Source: Tepidanaerobacter sp. EBM-38
GTDB taxonomy: Bacteria; Bacillota; Thermosediminibacteria; Thermosediminibacterales; Tepidanaerobacteraceae
Reading direction: 5' to 3'
DNA: 64,000 nt
Assembly (NCBI GenBank): GCA_001896545.1
Contig: MPOT01000025.1
Span: 94,488-158,487, forward strand
The notes beneath the pieces are model-generated. The model searched no databases. It saw only the letters and a program-made list of their open reading frames with translations, and was not told the origin of the DNA. Positions 52,519 through 61,150 of this stretch are shown here, piece by piece. Position 1 is the stretch's first letter, and every line of letters begins with the position of its first letter. The translations under genes were made by a program, and so were the position numbers.

Positions 52519-53925
52519 ATGTTAAAAAATCAAATTGATATATGGATTGAAAACAACAAATCTCATTTGATAGAAGATATAATTTCACTTATTAACATTA
52601 AAAGTGTTAAAGAACCTTACTACGGGAAATATCCCTTTGGAACAGGTTGCGGGAAGGTCTTGGATAAAGCACTTGCCATGAGTGAGAAATATGGATTTTC
52701 AACAAAAAATCATCAGTATTATTGCGGTACAGCGGTGCTTGAAGGAAAAACAGATAAAGAAATCGGTATTTTTACTCACTTAGATGTTGTTCCGGAGGGT
52801 AATGGTTGGGAATATAGTCCCTATGATGCAGTTGTAGAAAAAGGGTATATTATCGGACGGGGTTCGGGGGACAACAAAGGGCCTGCTATGGCTGCGCTCT
52901 ATGCCGTCCGATGCTTACATGAATTGGGTATTGAGCTGAATCACTCCATCAGAATATTTTACGGATGTGACGAAGAGACCGGTATGAGTGATGTGAAATA
53001 TTATTTAGACCACCACCAGGCACCAAGTTTTTCTATTGTACCTGATTGTGCCTTTTCAGTTTGCAATGGGGAAAAAGGTATTCTTCAAATGGAACTAGCA
53101 GGCAAAATATCTGATTCTAATTTGAAAAATTTCTATGGTGGAACCGTATCAAACATGGTTCCTGATACCGCCTGTGCTGTTTTGAGTTGTGATGACAAAG
53201 AACAAATTATAAATATGATAGCAGAGCAAAAAACTGAAGGTATTTTCGCTTCCTGTGAGGGCGAATGTCTAAAGATTACCGCAAAAGGAGTTTCAGGTCA
53301 TGCGGCTTTCCCGGAAGGAACGATTAATGCCATTCAAAAACTTGCTGCATTTCTCAATAAATACTCACTGGTGGAAGAAAATGACAGTAAGGTTCTTTAT
53401 TTCATTGAGGATGCTTTTCACGATGCTTATGGCGGCGGGTTAGAAATTGCCTACAGTGATGATATATCAGGTAAGTTGACACATGTCGGTTCTGTTGCCG
53501 AGATGGAAAATGGAGAACTGACTATTAAAATAAATATTAGATATCCGATTACAACTGATCAAGAAAATATGATTCGTAAAATACATGAAGTTGGTAATCG
53601 TTATGGTGTATATGTAAAAAGCTCAGATAACAATCCACCATCATATGTATCAGCAGATAGTGAAGCAATTCAAGCAATGAATGACATATGCAATGACGTT
53701 CTAAATACCGACTATGAACCTTATGTAATGGGCGGAGGAACCTATGCACGAAAATTGCCTAGGGCAGTTGGATACGGCCCCGGAATTTTAAATGACCCAA
53801 GTCCTTTTGGGACTAAGCGAGGCAACGGTCATCAGCCGGATGAATGTGTTAAGATTAGAGATTTGACAAATGCGATTAAGATTTATGTACTGGCTCTGAT
53901 ACAATTAGATGAAATTTTACCATGA
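52519..53925 (+). CDS. M20 family dipeptidase (PepV/Sapep type)
   Basis: This 468-residue zinc dipeptidase has metal ligands in FTHLDVVPEGNGWEYSPYD near residue 87, GRGSGDNKGPAMAALYAVR near 116, FYGCDEETGMSD near 151 and a C-terminal GGGTYARKLPRAVGYG near 406. PepV-type enzymes act in the cytoplasm on dipeptides with a free N-terminus, including beta-Ala-Xaa. Directly after the peptide importer, it would cut the imported dipeptide-like substrate. ATG at 52519 follows TTTGGAGG; an in-frame TTG at 52504 lies within that site. Confidence 0.87.
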   Translation: MLKNQIDIWIENNKSHLIEDIISLINIKSVKEPYYGKYPFGTGCGKVLDKALAMSEKYGFSTKNHQYYCGTAVLEGKTDKEIGIFTHLDVVPEGNGWEYSPYDAVVEKGYIIGRGSGDNKGPAMAALYAVRCLHELGIELNHSIRIFYGCDEETGMSDVKYYLDHHQAPSFSIVPDCAFSVCNGEKGILQMELAGKISDSNLKNFYGGTVSNMVPDTACAVLSCDDKEQIINMIAEQKTEGIFASCEGECLKITAKGVSGHAAFPEGTINAIQKLAAFLNKYSLVEENDSKVLYFIEDAFHDAYGGGLEIAYSDDISGKLTHVGSVAEMENGELTIKINIRYPITTDQENMIRKIHEVGNRYGVYVKSSDNNPPSYVSADSEAIQAMNDICNDVLNTDYEPYVMGGGTYARKLPRAVGYGPGILNDPSPFGTKRGNGHQPDECVKIRDLTNAIKIYVLALIQLDEILP

Positions 53926-54003
53926 TATATAAACAACTCTTTATTTTGATGTAATAAAATTTAAAGAGGCTGCTTAACCTGTTAAAAAACGGAGGGGTTA
54001 GAG

Positions 54004-55284
54004 TTGGCTTTAGACAAAGAAAAATATCAAGCTTATATTTCTATTCTTAAAGAAGAACTGGTGCCGGCACTGGGATGCACTGAACCGATTGCAATTGCTT
54101 ATGCTGCGGCTAGAGCCCGTGAGGTGCTTGGAAGCTTTCCAGACAAGGTGATTGTAAGATGTAGCGGGAATATTATAAAAAATGCCAAGTCAGTAATTGT
54201 GCCCAACACCGGGAATTTAAAGGGCATTATAGCTAGTGCTTTGGCAGGTATTCTTGTAGGAGATAGCACAAAAGAAATGAGTCTGTTGGAGGAGCTCACA
54301 GAGTCAGATATTGCAAAGATAAAAGAATTAATGCAGACAGACATCTGCCGGGTTGAAATGCTCAAGTCCGATGCTAACCTGCATATTGTTATACAGGTTA
54401 TGTATGCAGATAATGAAGCTTCAGTTGAAATCAAACATACCCATACCAACATCACTAGAATAGAGAAAGACGGAAAGCTAATTTTTCAAAAGAAATGCAA
54501 AGGGGAAAACCTTAATGGGTTTTCTACAGATAGAAGCACACTCAATGTAAGGGACATATTTGATTTTGCAAACACAGTGAAACTGGAAGATATAGTTGAT
54601 CTTTTAAAGGGGCAGATTGAGTATAATCTGTCGATAGCACGGGAGGGGATTAACGGTAATTATGGATGCGGTGTAGGTAAAATGCTTATAGAATGTTACG
54701 GAGATAACACATTTACCAAAATCCGCGCTTATGCTGCAGCCGGCTCAGATGCAAGGATGAATGGGTGTAATTTACCTGTTGTTACCAATTCCGGCAGTGG
54801 AAATCAGGGGATGACCACGTCACTACCGGTAATTATCTATGCACAAGAAAAAAAGATTGATCAGGAAAAGATGTACCGTGGATTAGTGTTATCAAATCTT
54901 ATTACTATCCACCTGAGAAGTGCGATGGGCAGGTTATCAGCCTATTGTGGAGCTGTCTGTGCAGCCTGTGGAAGTGGAGCCGGTATAACATATCTTGCCG
55001 GTGGTACCCTGAAACAGATTGAAAGAACTATAACGAACACTCTTGGCAATGTTTCGGGGATCGTTTGCGACGGAGCAAAAAGTTCCTGCGCAGCTAAGAT
55101 TGCATCAGGACTTGACGCAGCAATTATGGCACATTTTCTGGCAATGAGGGGCACGGCCTTTGAAACCAATTCCGGTATCATAAAAGAAACTGTGGAAGAT
55201 ACCATAGCTGCTGTTGGAAGATTAGGGCACGATGGAATGAAAGCAACTGATGTTGAAGTATTGAAAATTATGCTAGGCCAATAG
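54004..55284 (+). CDS. L-cysteine desulfidase-like protein (UPF0597/CdsB family)
   Basis: This 426-residue protein of the [4Fe-4S] serine-dehydratase-alpha superfamily includes characterised L-cysteine desulfidases that release sulfide, ammonia and pyruvate. Likely cluster or active-site residues are in VPALGCTEPIAIAYAAA near residue 20, VTNSGSGNQGMTTSLPV near 260, CGAVCAACGSGAGITY near 317 and CDGAKSSCAAKIASG near 354. TTG at 54004 follows GGAGGGG. As the last gene of the operon it would degrade cysteine released by the dipeptidase or C-S lyase. Some members act on serine or threonine-like acids instead. Confidence 0.82.
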   Translation: MALDKEKYQAYISILKEELVPALGCTEPIAIAYAAARAREVLGSFPDKVIVRCSGNIIKNAKSVIVPNTGNLKGIIASALAGILVGDSTKEMSLLEELTESDIAKIKELMQTDICRVEMLKSDANLHIVIQVMYADNEASVEIKHTHTNITRIEKDGKLIFQKKCKGENLNGFSTDRSTLNVRDIFDFANTVKLEDIVDLLKGQIEYNLSIAREGINGNYGCGVGKMLIECYGDNTFTKIRAYAAAGSDARMNGCNLPVVTNSGSGNQGMTTSLPVIIYAQEKKIDQEKMYRGLVLSNLITIHLRSAMGRLSAYCGAVCAACGSGAGITYLAGGTLKQIERTITNTLGNVSGIVCDGAKSSCAAKIASGLDAAIMAHFLAMRGTAFETNSGIIKETVEDTIAAVGRLGHDGMKATDVEVLKIMLGQ

Positions 55285-55589
55285 CAATATTATAAAATTA
55301 TTAAAAGGACGACAATGGGTCATGAAAGATTTTAGCATACCTAAAAAAACCCTGTAGACACGATTTGATAATCGATTCTAAAGCCAAATACTTCACCGCT
55401 AATCATCAGTTAAATCATCACGATATAAGTTGGAATATAATCTTCCCACTTAACTTGAAAAAACTCCATTTCTCTAAGCTTTGATAAAATTTGATATAAA
55501 AAACCCATTGGCTGCAAGGCTTTGAGTAGTGTTTAAAAAGTTGTAACTGTCAAAGACCCGTATTTATTGTATATTAAGAAAAAATCGTC
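55285..55589 (+). other. 305-bp gap between the sulfur/sugar operon and the cobalamin leader
   Basis: I see no gene, repeat or convincing terminator in this AT-rich stretch. It ends at the promoter of the riboswitch transcript. Confidence 0.5.
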
Positions 55590-55618
55590 TTGTATTAAAC
55601 GATGTTTATTGTTATAAT
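55590..55618 (+). promoter_or_regulatory. Promoter of the cobalamin operon leader
   Basis: TTGTAT, a 17-base spacer and a consensus TATAAT (55613-55618) precede the riboswitch by about 30 bp, the right distance for its transcript to start at the aptamer's 5' end. Confidence 0.6.
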
Positions 55619-55644
55619 GAAATTACTTTAGAAAAACAAATATT

Positions 55645-55860
55645 TCAAAGGTGTAGGCGTCAACTTAAGATTGACTAAAAGGGAAGTCGGGTGAAAACCC
55701 CGCGCGGTCCCGCCACTGTAAAGGTGAGCTGCCTTATACTGAGCCACTGGGAAACTGGGAAGGCATAAGGAGCGATGAACCTGAGCCAGGAGACCTGCCT
55801 ATGCTGATTTCACTATCCTACGAGCGATAGGGAGGTGTAATCTTTGAACTGCTTAGGCGA
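55645..55860 (+). ncRNA. Cobalamin (AdoCbl) riboswitch
   Basis: Conserved aptamer blocks appear in order: GGGTGAAAACCC near 55689, the core GCGGTCCCGCCACTGTAAA at about 55704, GAGCCACTGGGAAACTGGGA near 55741 and the B12 box GAGCCAGGAGACCTGCC at 55783-55799. A later CTATC/GATAG hairpin (about 55814-55830) could give the loop-loop contact. A terminator follows, so B12 binding should stop transcription of the cbi operon. Confidence 0.93.
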
Positions 55861-55861
55861 T

Positions 55862-55894
55862 AAAGCCCCTTGATGTTGGTAGTCGAGGGGCTTT
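55862..55894 (+). terminator. Riboswitch-controlled terminator
   Basis: AAAGCCCCTTGA pairs with TCGAGGGGCTTT (one G-U pair) around a 9-base loop and ends in TTTT. It is the expression platform of the cobalamin riboswitch. Confidence 0.85.
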
Positions 55895-56025
55895 TAAAAT
55901 GGTAAAAGATAGGATATTTAATTTATGAGATATTTTATTAGAGCAAGGTTGGCAATCTGCTTATTTTAAATAGTAATGTTAAAAAAGAAGGCACGAAAAT
56001 AAAAGTTAAATTTGGAGGTATTTAA

Positions 56026-56481
56026 ATGACTAAAAAGATATGCGTAATTGCCGTTTTATTATGTATAATGCCTAGCACAGCTTTTGCCATGCACATAATG
56101 GAAGGATTTTTACCGCCTGTGTGGGCTGCCGTATGGTATTTAGCTACAATTCCCTTTGTAGTTGTCGGTCTTTCATCAATAAAGAAGTTAATCCGTGAAG
56201 ATCCCAGCAATAAAATGCTACTGGGATTTGTTGGAGCATTTGCCTTTGTGCTGTCGGCCTTGAAACTGCCTTCAGTGACAGGAAGTTGTTCTAACCCTAC
56301 AGGTGTTGGGCTAGGAGCTATCTTGTTTGGGCCTTGGGTTATGAGCGTGATAGCATATAAACTTGCAAAAAAGATGGGAGCATCAAGAAGCGTAGCTGTA
56401 TTTTTGGCAGCAGCTTTAGGAGATCTTATGACATATGTTGTTACATCTTTTCAACTGGCAGCGGCCTTTCCAGAGGTCTGA
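56026..56481 (+). pseudogene. cbiM: Cobalt ECF transporter component CbiM, internally deleted and truncated
   Basis: CbiM is the cobalt-capturing membrane subunit of the CbiMNQO importer and is usually 210-250 residues. This frame has 151. After a signal peptide it keeps the metal-binding start [10 protein letters not shown] and [20 protein letters not shown], then [12 protein letters not shown] joins directly to [19 protein letters not shown]. The stretch between, which in normal CbiM spans about 40 residues including the LLFQALLLAHGGLTTLGAN region, is missing. The protein also stops at AAAFPEV, losing its C-terminal third. cbiN is absent. The reading frame is intact across the deletion, but the product should not work as a normal CbiM. 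Confidence 0.75.
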
Positions 56482-56486
56482 TTATT

Positions 56487-57002
56487 TTGCTTATGGCATG
56501 CATTATAACCATCAAAGGTAAAATATCGCCAAAAACGTATTTGAACTTAATCTTCCTTCCCCTTGCTTTCCTTGGGATGAGCATTTTACCTATAGTGATA
56601 AATTTTGGGGCAAGCGCCGAGCAAAGTCTCATATATTTCCAGGTTTTTCAAACAACCATGTGTGTTATAATATTCAACGAACCTACAGCCTATCTAGATC
56701 CCAAGCACTGCCGTATTCTCCTTGAAACCCTTGATGTGCTGCATCAAAGCGGAAAACAGATAATCCTTTCAACACATGATGTTAATTTGGCCTACGGCTG
56801 GGCGGACAATATATTAATCATCAAGGATGGCAAACTTCTGAAGTCGGGAACTCCGGAAGAAATTTTTGCAAATGATGAAGTTCTAAAGCAGGCCGACCTT
56901 CAAAAGCCCATGCTTTTAGAAGTATATGAATTACTTTTTGAAAAAGGACTCATTAGCAAAAGACAGCCAAAATCAATAGAGGATTTAAGGTGCATACTTT
57001 AA
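56487..57002 (+). pseudogene. Chimeric CbiQ-CbiO fragment of the cobalt ECF transporter
   Basis: This 171-codon frame fuses two truncated genes. Residues 1-60 (KGKISPKTYLNLIFLPLAFL and following) match an internal stretch of CbiQ, the coupling membrane protein; its first and last parts are missing. From residue about 62 the sequence jumps to the end of CbiO: FNEPTAYLDPKHCRILLETL (late Walker B and D-loop) and IILSTHDVNLAYGWADNI. Walker A and the signature motif are lost, so it cannot bind ATP normally. The CbiQ-like frame begins around 56474, just inside the end of the cbiM fragment. Together the two frames are what remains of cbiMNQO after several in-frame deletions, unless the assembly is wrong here. 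Confidence 0.78.
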
Positions 57003-57022
57003 AATAAGAGGACTGGTTATTT

Positions 57023-58396
57023 ATGAACAGAGGCATAATGATAGCCGGGACCAACAGCGGTTCCGGCAAGACCACCATAAGTCTTGGAATAATGGGCGCT
57101 CTTTCTAAAAGGCTCAAAGTGGTGCCGTTTAAAGTAGGACCGGACTATATTGACCCTGCTTATCATAAACTCGTAAGCGGGAGTCCATCCTATAATTTAG
57201 ACCTTCATATGCTGGGCGAAGAAAGGCTTGTAAAATTATTTTATGAAAAAACCGCGCGGGGAGATATCTCTATAGTAGAAGGTGTGATGGGGCTTTTTGA
57301 CGGCAAAGATTCTTCGGGATTTGCCAGTAGCGCTCATGTGGCTAAAATTTTAGGCATACCGGTGATATTGGTTGCGGATGCCGGCGGCATGTCTAGGAGC
57401 GCCTCGGCCATGGTTAAAGGCTATAAAGATTTTGATCCTGAATTAAACTTAGCCGGAGTTATATTTAATCGTGTGGGGGGAGATAGTCATTTTGAACTTT
57501 TGAAGGAATGCGTAGAAAAAGATACGGGGCTTTGTGTCCTGGGCTATCTTCCAAAGGATGAAAAACTTGTAATTCCAGAGCGGCCCATGGGTCTTATGCC
57601 CCCGGAAGAGATGAAAAACCTTGAAGCAGGTCTTGAAAGATTAAATTATTTAGTGGAAAAACATATAGATTTAGCCAGGATTTTTACAATTGCAGAGAGC
57701 GCACACATACCCGTCTCCTCTAATGAATATCGCAAATCCGCAGATACCGGCGACAAAAAGCCCAAAATCGCAGTTGCCATGGATGATGCCTTTTGTTTTT
57801 ACTATAACGCTTCCTTGGAGCTTTTCGAAGAAAAAGGTGCCAAGCTTGTACCGTTTAGTCCTTTAAAAGATACGCAGCTTCCGGAAGGGATATCCGGCTT
57901 GTACATAGGAGGAGGTTTTCCCGAAAACTTCGGCTGGCAGCTTAGCCAAAACAATTCTATGAAGGATTCCATATTTTGTACCATCAATGCAGGCCTTCCC
58001 ACATATGCAGAAGGCGGCGGTCTGATGTATCTTGCAAAGACTGTTTATGACAGATGCAGCAAGGCTTATCCGATGGTCGGTATATTTGATTGTGAAACAG
58101 TAATGACAGACAGGCTCCAGAATTTTGGATATGTGACGGCAGAAGTGGTAAAGGACAATGTTATTGCACCTTCTGGTACTATAATAACAGGCCAGGAGTT
58201 TCACTATTCTAAGATAAATGGTAATTTGAACAATGCAAGCTATATTATAAGAAAGCCGGAACAAAACCGTAAGTGGCAATGCGGCTACACTTATAAAAAT
58301 TGCCTCGCCTCTTATATGCATATAGATTTTTATGCATATCCTAAGCTTTTGGATAATTTTCTAAGTAAATGCAGGCAAATGGATGATAAGGAGTAA
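57023..58396 (+). CDS. cbiA: Cobyrinate a,c-diamide synthase CbiA, with altered glutaminase site
   Basis: CbiA amidates carboxylates a and c of cobyrinate with ATP and glutamine. The 457 residues have the P-loop GTNSGSGKTTISLGI near the N-terminus, VGPDYIDPAYHK near 39, the GVMGLFDGKD segment near 90, and a C-terminal class I glutaminase-like domain: LYIGGGFPENF near 293 and GQEFHYSKI near 393. The family nucleophile lies in AECGG; here the codon is GGC, giving AEGGG (Gly331). The single change should abolish glutamine use, leaving at best free ammonia as donor. The rest of the chain is complete. Confidence 0.9.
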   Translation: MNRGIMIAGTNSGSGKTTISLGIMGALSKRLKVVPFKVGPDYIDPAYHKLVSGSPSYNLDLHMLGEERLVKLFYEKTARGDISIVEGVMGLFDGKDSSGFASSAHVAKILGIPVILVADAGGMSRSASAMVKGYKDFDPELNLAGVIFNRVGGDSHFELLKECVEKDTGLCVLGYLPKDEKLVIPERPMGLMPPEEMKNLEAGLERLNYLVEKHIDLARIFTIAESAHIPVSSNEYRKSADTGDKKPKIAVAMDDAFCFYYNASLELFEEKGAKLVPFSPLKDTQLPEGISGLYIGGGFPENFGWQLSQNNSMKDSIFCTINAGLPTYAEGGGLMYLAKTVYDRCSKAYPMVGIFDCETVMTDRLQNFGYVTAEVVKDNVIAPSGTIITGQEFHYSKINGNLNNASYIIRKPEQNRKWQCGYTYKNCLASYMHIDFYAYPKLLDNFLSKCRQMDDKE

Positions 58397-58400
58397 AATT

Positions 58401-58775
58401 ATGGATAAAACTTTACTTATTCTAGCTCACGGCAGTAAAGCCCAATCTACTACTGAAGTAATCTATCAAGTTCGTGAAGAAATTGCAAAAAGGAATTTAT
58501 ATAAGGATGTAAAAGTGGCCTTTATGGAATTTAACCACCCGAATATTTGCGAAGCTTTTGATGAAATTTATAAAGAAGGCTCTAGACAGGTGGTAGCAGT
58601 ACCCATGTTTTTATTTGAAGGAAACCACATACGGTATGATATTCCAGAGGAACTTATGAAGGTGAAAAATGCTTATCCAGATTTGGGAATTTCACTTGCA
58701 AAGCCAATAGGCTTTGACAAGCGCATTGCAGATATTTTAATCGAAAGGGCTGCAGAAAAACTATGGGAAATTTAA
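58401..58775 (+). CDS. cbiX: Sirohydrochlorin cobaltochelatase, short CbiX type
   Basis: It inserts cobalt into sirohydrochlorin, the entry step of the anaerobic pathway. The 124-residue single-domain form is half the size of two-domain chelatases and probably forms a dimer. LLILAHGSKAQSTTEV at the N-terminus contains the catalytic His, and MFLFEGNHIRYDIPEEL near residue 74 holds the second. ATG at 58401 follows AAGGAG; the longer frame from 58383 covers that site. It overlaps cbiC by 13 bp. Confidence 0.87.
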   Translation: MDKTLLILAHGSKAQSTTEVIYQVREEIAKRNLYKDVKVAFMEFNHPNICEAFDEIYKEGSRQVVAVPMFLFEGNHIRYDIPEELMKVKNAYPDLGISLAKPIGFDKRIADILIERAAEKLWEI

Positions 58776-59416
58776 GCTATGTGAAAACACCTGAAGGCAT
58801 AGAGAAAAAGAGCTTTGAGATAATAGAGGAAAATGTTGACAAATCAAATTTTGATTCTAAGGACTGGAATATTGTTCGAAGAGTTATCCACACTACGGCA
58901 GATTTTGAATTTGCCAATTTGCTAAAATTGTCACCCGGTGCAATCGAAGCAGGGATTTTGGCAATACAAAAAGGATGCCGTATCTATACAGATACCAGGA
59001 TGGCCGAAGCAGGAATTAATAAAAAAGCGCTTAAACAGCTGGGATGTGAGGTTCTATGCATGGTAGACGACGTGCAGGTGCTAGAGATGGCAAATCGCGA
59101 GGGCATAACCCGTTCCATGGCCTCCATAATAATGGCCTCCAAATTTCCAGATATAAAGATTTATGTTTTAGGGAATGCCCCTACGGCATTGTTTAAGCTG
59201 ATTGAACTTATAAGGGAAGGGAAAGCCAATCCTGATTTAATAATCGGCGTTCCGGTAGGATTTGTGGGAGCGGCGGAATCAAAAGAGGAACTTTCTAAGC
59301 TTTCGGTTCCACATATAATTACAAAAGGACAAAAGGGAGGCAGCACCATAGCTGCCGCAATAGTTAATGCACTAATGTATATGAGTCTTGAGGAGAAAAC
59401 TCTTAAAGATGGATAA
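58763..59416 (+). CDS. cbiC: Cobalt-precorrin-8 methylmutase CbiC
   Basis: CbiC moves the C11 methyl group to C12 to form cobyrinate. The 217 residues show the catalytic His region RRVIHTTADFEFANLL near residue 40, GCRIYTDTRMAEAGIN near 72, ALFKLIELI near 140 and VGFVGAAESKEEL near 165. It overlaps cbiX at its start and cbiD at its end, consistent with a tightly packed operon. Confidence 0.92.
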   Translation: MGNLSYVKTPEGIEKKSFEIIEENVDKSNFDSKDWNIVRRVIHTTADFEFANLLKLSPGAIEAGILAIQKGCRIYTDTRMAEAGINKKALKQLGCEVLCMVDDVQVLEMANREGITRSMASIIMASKFPDIKIYVLGNAPTALFKLIELIREGKANPDLIIGVPVGFVGAAESKEELSKLSVPHIITKGQKGGSTIAAAIVNALMYMSLEEKTLKDG

Positions 59417-60512
59417 ATATATTGTAAAGAACGGGAAAAAACTTCGATACGGCTATACTACCGGCAGCTGCGCAGCCGCTGCCGCAAAAGCTGCAACTTT
59501 TGCGCTTTTTCACGACAACATCCCCAGGGAGATTGAAATTGACACCCCAAAAGGCTGGCCGCTTAAACTTCCGATAGCCTATTTTGAAAAAGGGGAAGAT
59601 TGGTCAAGCTGCGGCATTAAAAAAGATGGCGGCGACGATCCTGATGTGACGGACGGCCTTATTGTCTACTGCAAGGCAGAGCGCGCCGCAGAAGGGGTAA
59701 TAATTGCCGCCGGCGCCGGAATAGGCATTGTCACAAAACCCGGCCTTCAAGTAAAGCCGGGGGAACCTGCCATAAATCCGGTGCCGCGGGCTATGATAAA
59801 AAACGAAGTTTGCAAAGTACTTCCCGAGGGCTGTGGTGTAAGGCTTACCATAAGCATTCCCGGCGGTGAAGAAGTTGCCGAAAGGACTTTTAATCCGATG
59901 CTGGGAATTAAGGGAGGGCTTTCGATTATCGGCACTACAGGAATAGTTGAACCTATGTCCACCGAGGCCCTAAAGGATACACTGGCAGTTCAATTGTCAA
60001 TACTTGCAGCCCAAGGACATAAAAAAGTAATCTTGGTGCCGGGCAATTACGGCAAAAATTATGCACTAAAATCCGGTGAAAATCCGGAGCTTATCGTATC
60101 CTATGGCAACTACCTGGGGTTTGCCCTGGAAAAAGTAGTGGAATATGGTTTCAAAGATGTTTTGTTAATCGGAGATATCGGCAAACTCATTAAAGTAGCC
60201 GCAGGCATATTTGATACAACGGGGAAAGTTGCCGATGCCCGCAGTGAGATAATGACAGCATATGCAGCATGTTTTGGAGTCACAAAGGATGTGGCGATAA
60301 ATTTGCTAAATTCTGTTACAACTCAGGAAGCTCTAAATATTATCGAAAAAGCTGGCATAGATATGGAGAGTTTTAGTAAATTTATTGCCGAAAGAATTGT
60401 CGCACGCTGCATGTGGTATACAGGGAAAAGCTTGAATATAGAGGTAAAAATTTTTTCATTAAATCGAGGCTTTCTGGCAAAAGCCCATGGGAAAGGGGAA
60501 AATTCCAATTGA
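59409..60512 (+). CDS. cbiD: Cobalt-precorrin-5B (C1)-methyltransferase CbiD
   Basis: CbiD methylates C1 of cobalt-precorrin-5B in the anaerobic pathway. The 367 residues begin with LRYGYTTGSCAAAAAKAA near residue 11, then KKDGGDDPDVTDG near 72, GIGIVTKPGLQVKPGEPAIN near 102 and LLIGDIGKLIKVAAGIFDTT near 253. ATG at 59409 is the family-like start and overlaps cbiC by 8 bp. G+C is somewhat higher here than in the middle of the window. Confidence 0.92.
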   Translation: MDKYIVKNGKKLRYGYTTGSCAAAAAKAATFALFHDNIPREIEIDTPKGWPLKLPIAYFEKGEDWSSCGIKKDGGDDPDVTDGLIVYCKAERAAEGVIIAAGAGIGIVTKPGLQVKPGEPAINPVPRAMIKNEVCKVLPEGCGVRLTISIPGGEEVAERTFNPMLGIKGGLSIIGTTGIVEPMSTEALKDTLAVQLSILAAQGHKKVILVPGNYGKNYALKSGENPELIVSYGNYLGFALEKVVEYGFKDVLLIGDIGKLIKVAAGIFDTTGKVADARSEIMTAYAACFGVTKDVAINLLNSVTTQEALNIIEKAGIDMESFSKFIAERIVARCMWYTGKSLNIEVKIFSLNRGFLAKAHGKGENSN

Positions 60513-61150
60513 TAACTGTGGTAGGCATCGGTCCGGGACATCCTGACTATATAACTCCAATTGCTCTAAAAAAGATACAATCCGCCGATGTTATCATAGG
60601 CGGCCGGCGGCAGCTTAAAATGTGTGAAGGGGTTTCGTGCACGAAAATATTGTTCGATGGCAAATTGGATTTAGAAAAAGCCTTGGTCAATCCCGGCAAT
60701 GTAGTAGTCTTAGCTTCCGGCGATCCGACAATATATGGCATCCTCGATAAAATACTCAGCTTGCGAAAGAAAGAGGAGATTGAAGTGATTCCCGGCATAA
60801 GTTGTATTCAATACATGCTGGGAAAACTTAAGATGCCAATGAAAGATGTTTGCGTGATAAGCCTTCACGGCAGAGAACAGGAGCTTATAAAAAAAGTCGA
60901 GGAATATAAATCAGTAGCAGTGCTTACCGACAAAATACATAGCCCTTGCTACATCGCTCAAAGTTTAAGACAGGCAGGTATTGTTGATGTAAATATATAT
61001 GTGGGAGAAAATCTATCTTATGAAAATGAAAAGATAAGGGAATTTTCGGTTGAAGAACTTGCCGAAAGCACTCAAAATTTTGACTTAAATGTGGTGGTGA
61101 TAACTAGGTGTGGCAGTATGGATTCGGCATCCCTGACGAGCTTTTTATAA
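60509..61150 (+). CDS. cbiE: Cobalt-precorrin-7 (C5)-methyltransferase CbiE
   Basis: This SAM-dependent methyltransferase acts at C5. The 213 residues have the tetrapyrrole-methylase pattern: VVGIGPGHPDYITPIAL at the N-terminus, VVLASGDPTIYGIL near residue 70 and EVIPGISCIQYMLGKL near 93. TTG at 60509 overlaps the cbiD stop as TTGA and follows GGAAAGGGGAA. In many genomes CbiE and CbiT are one protein; here they are separate but overlap by 43 bp. Confidence 0.88.
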   Translation: MITVVGIGPGHPDYITPIALKKIQSADVIIGGRRQLKMCEGVSCTKILFDGKLDLEKALVNPGNVVVLASGDPTIYGILDKILSLRKKEEIEVIPGISCIQYMLGKLKMPMKDVCVISLHGREQELIKKVEEYKSVAVLTDKIHSPCYIAQSLRQAGIVDVNIYVGENLSYENEKIREFSVEELAESTQNFDLNVVVITRCGSMDSASLTSFL

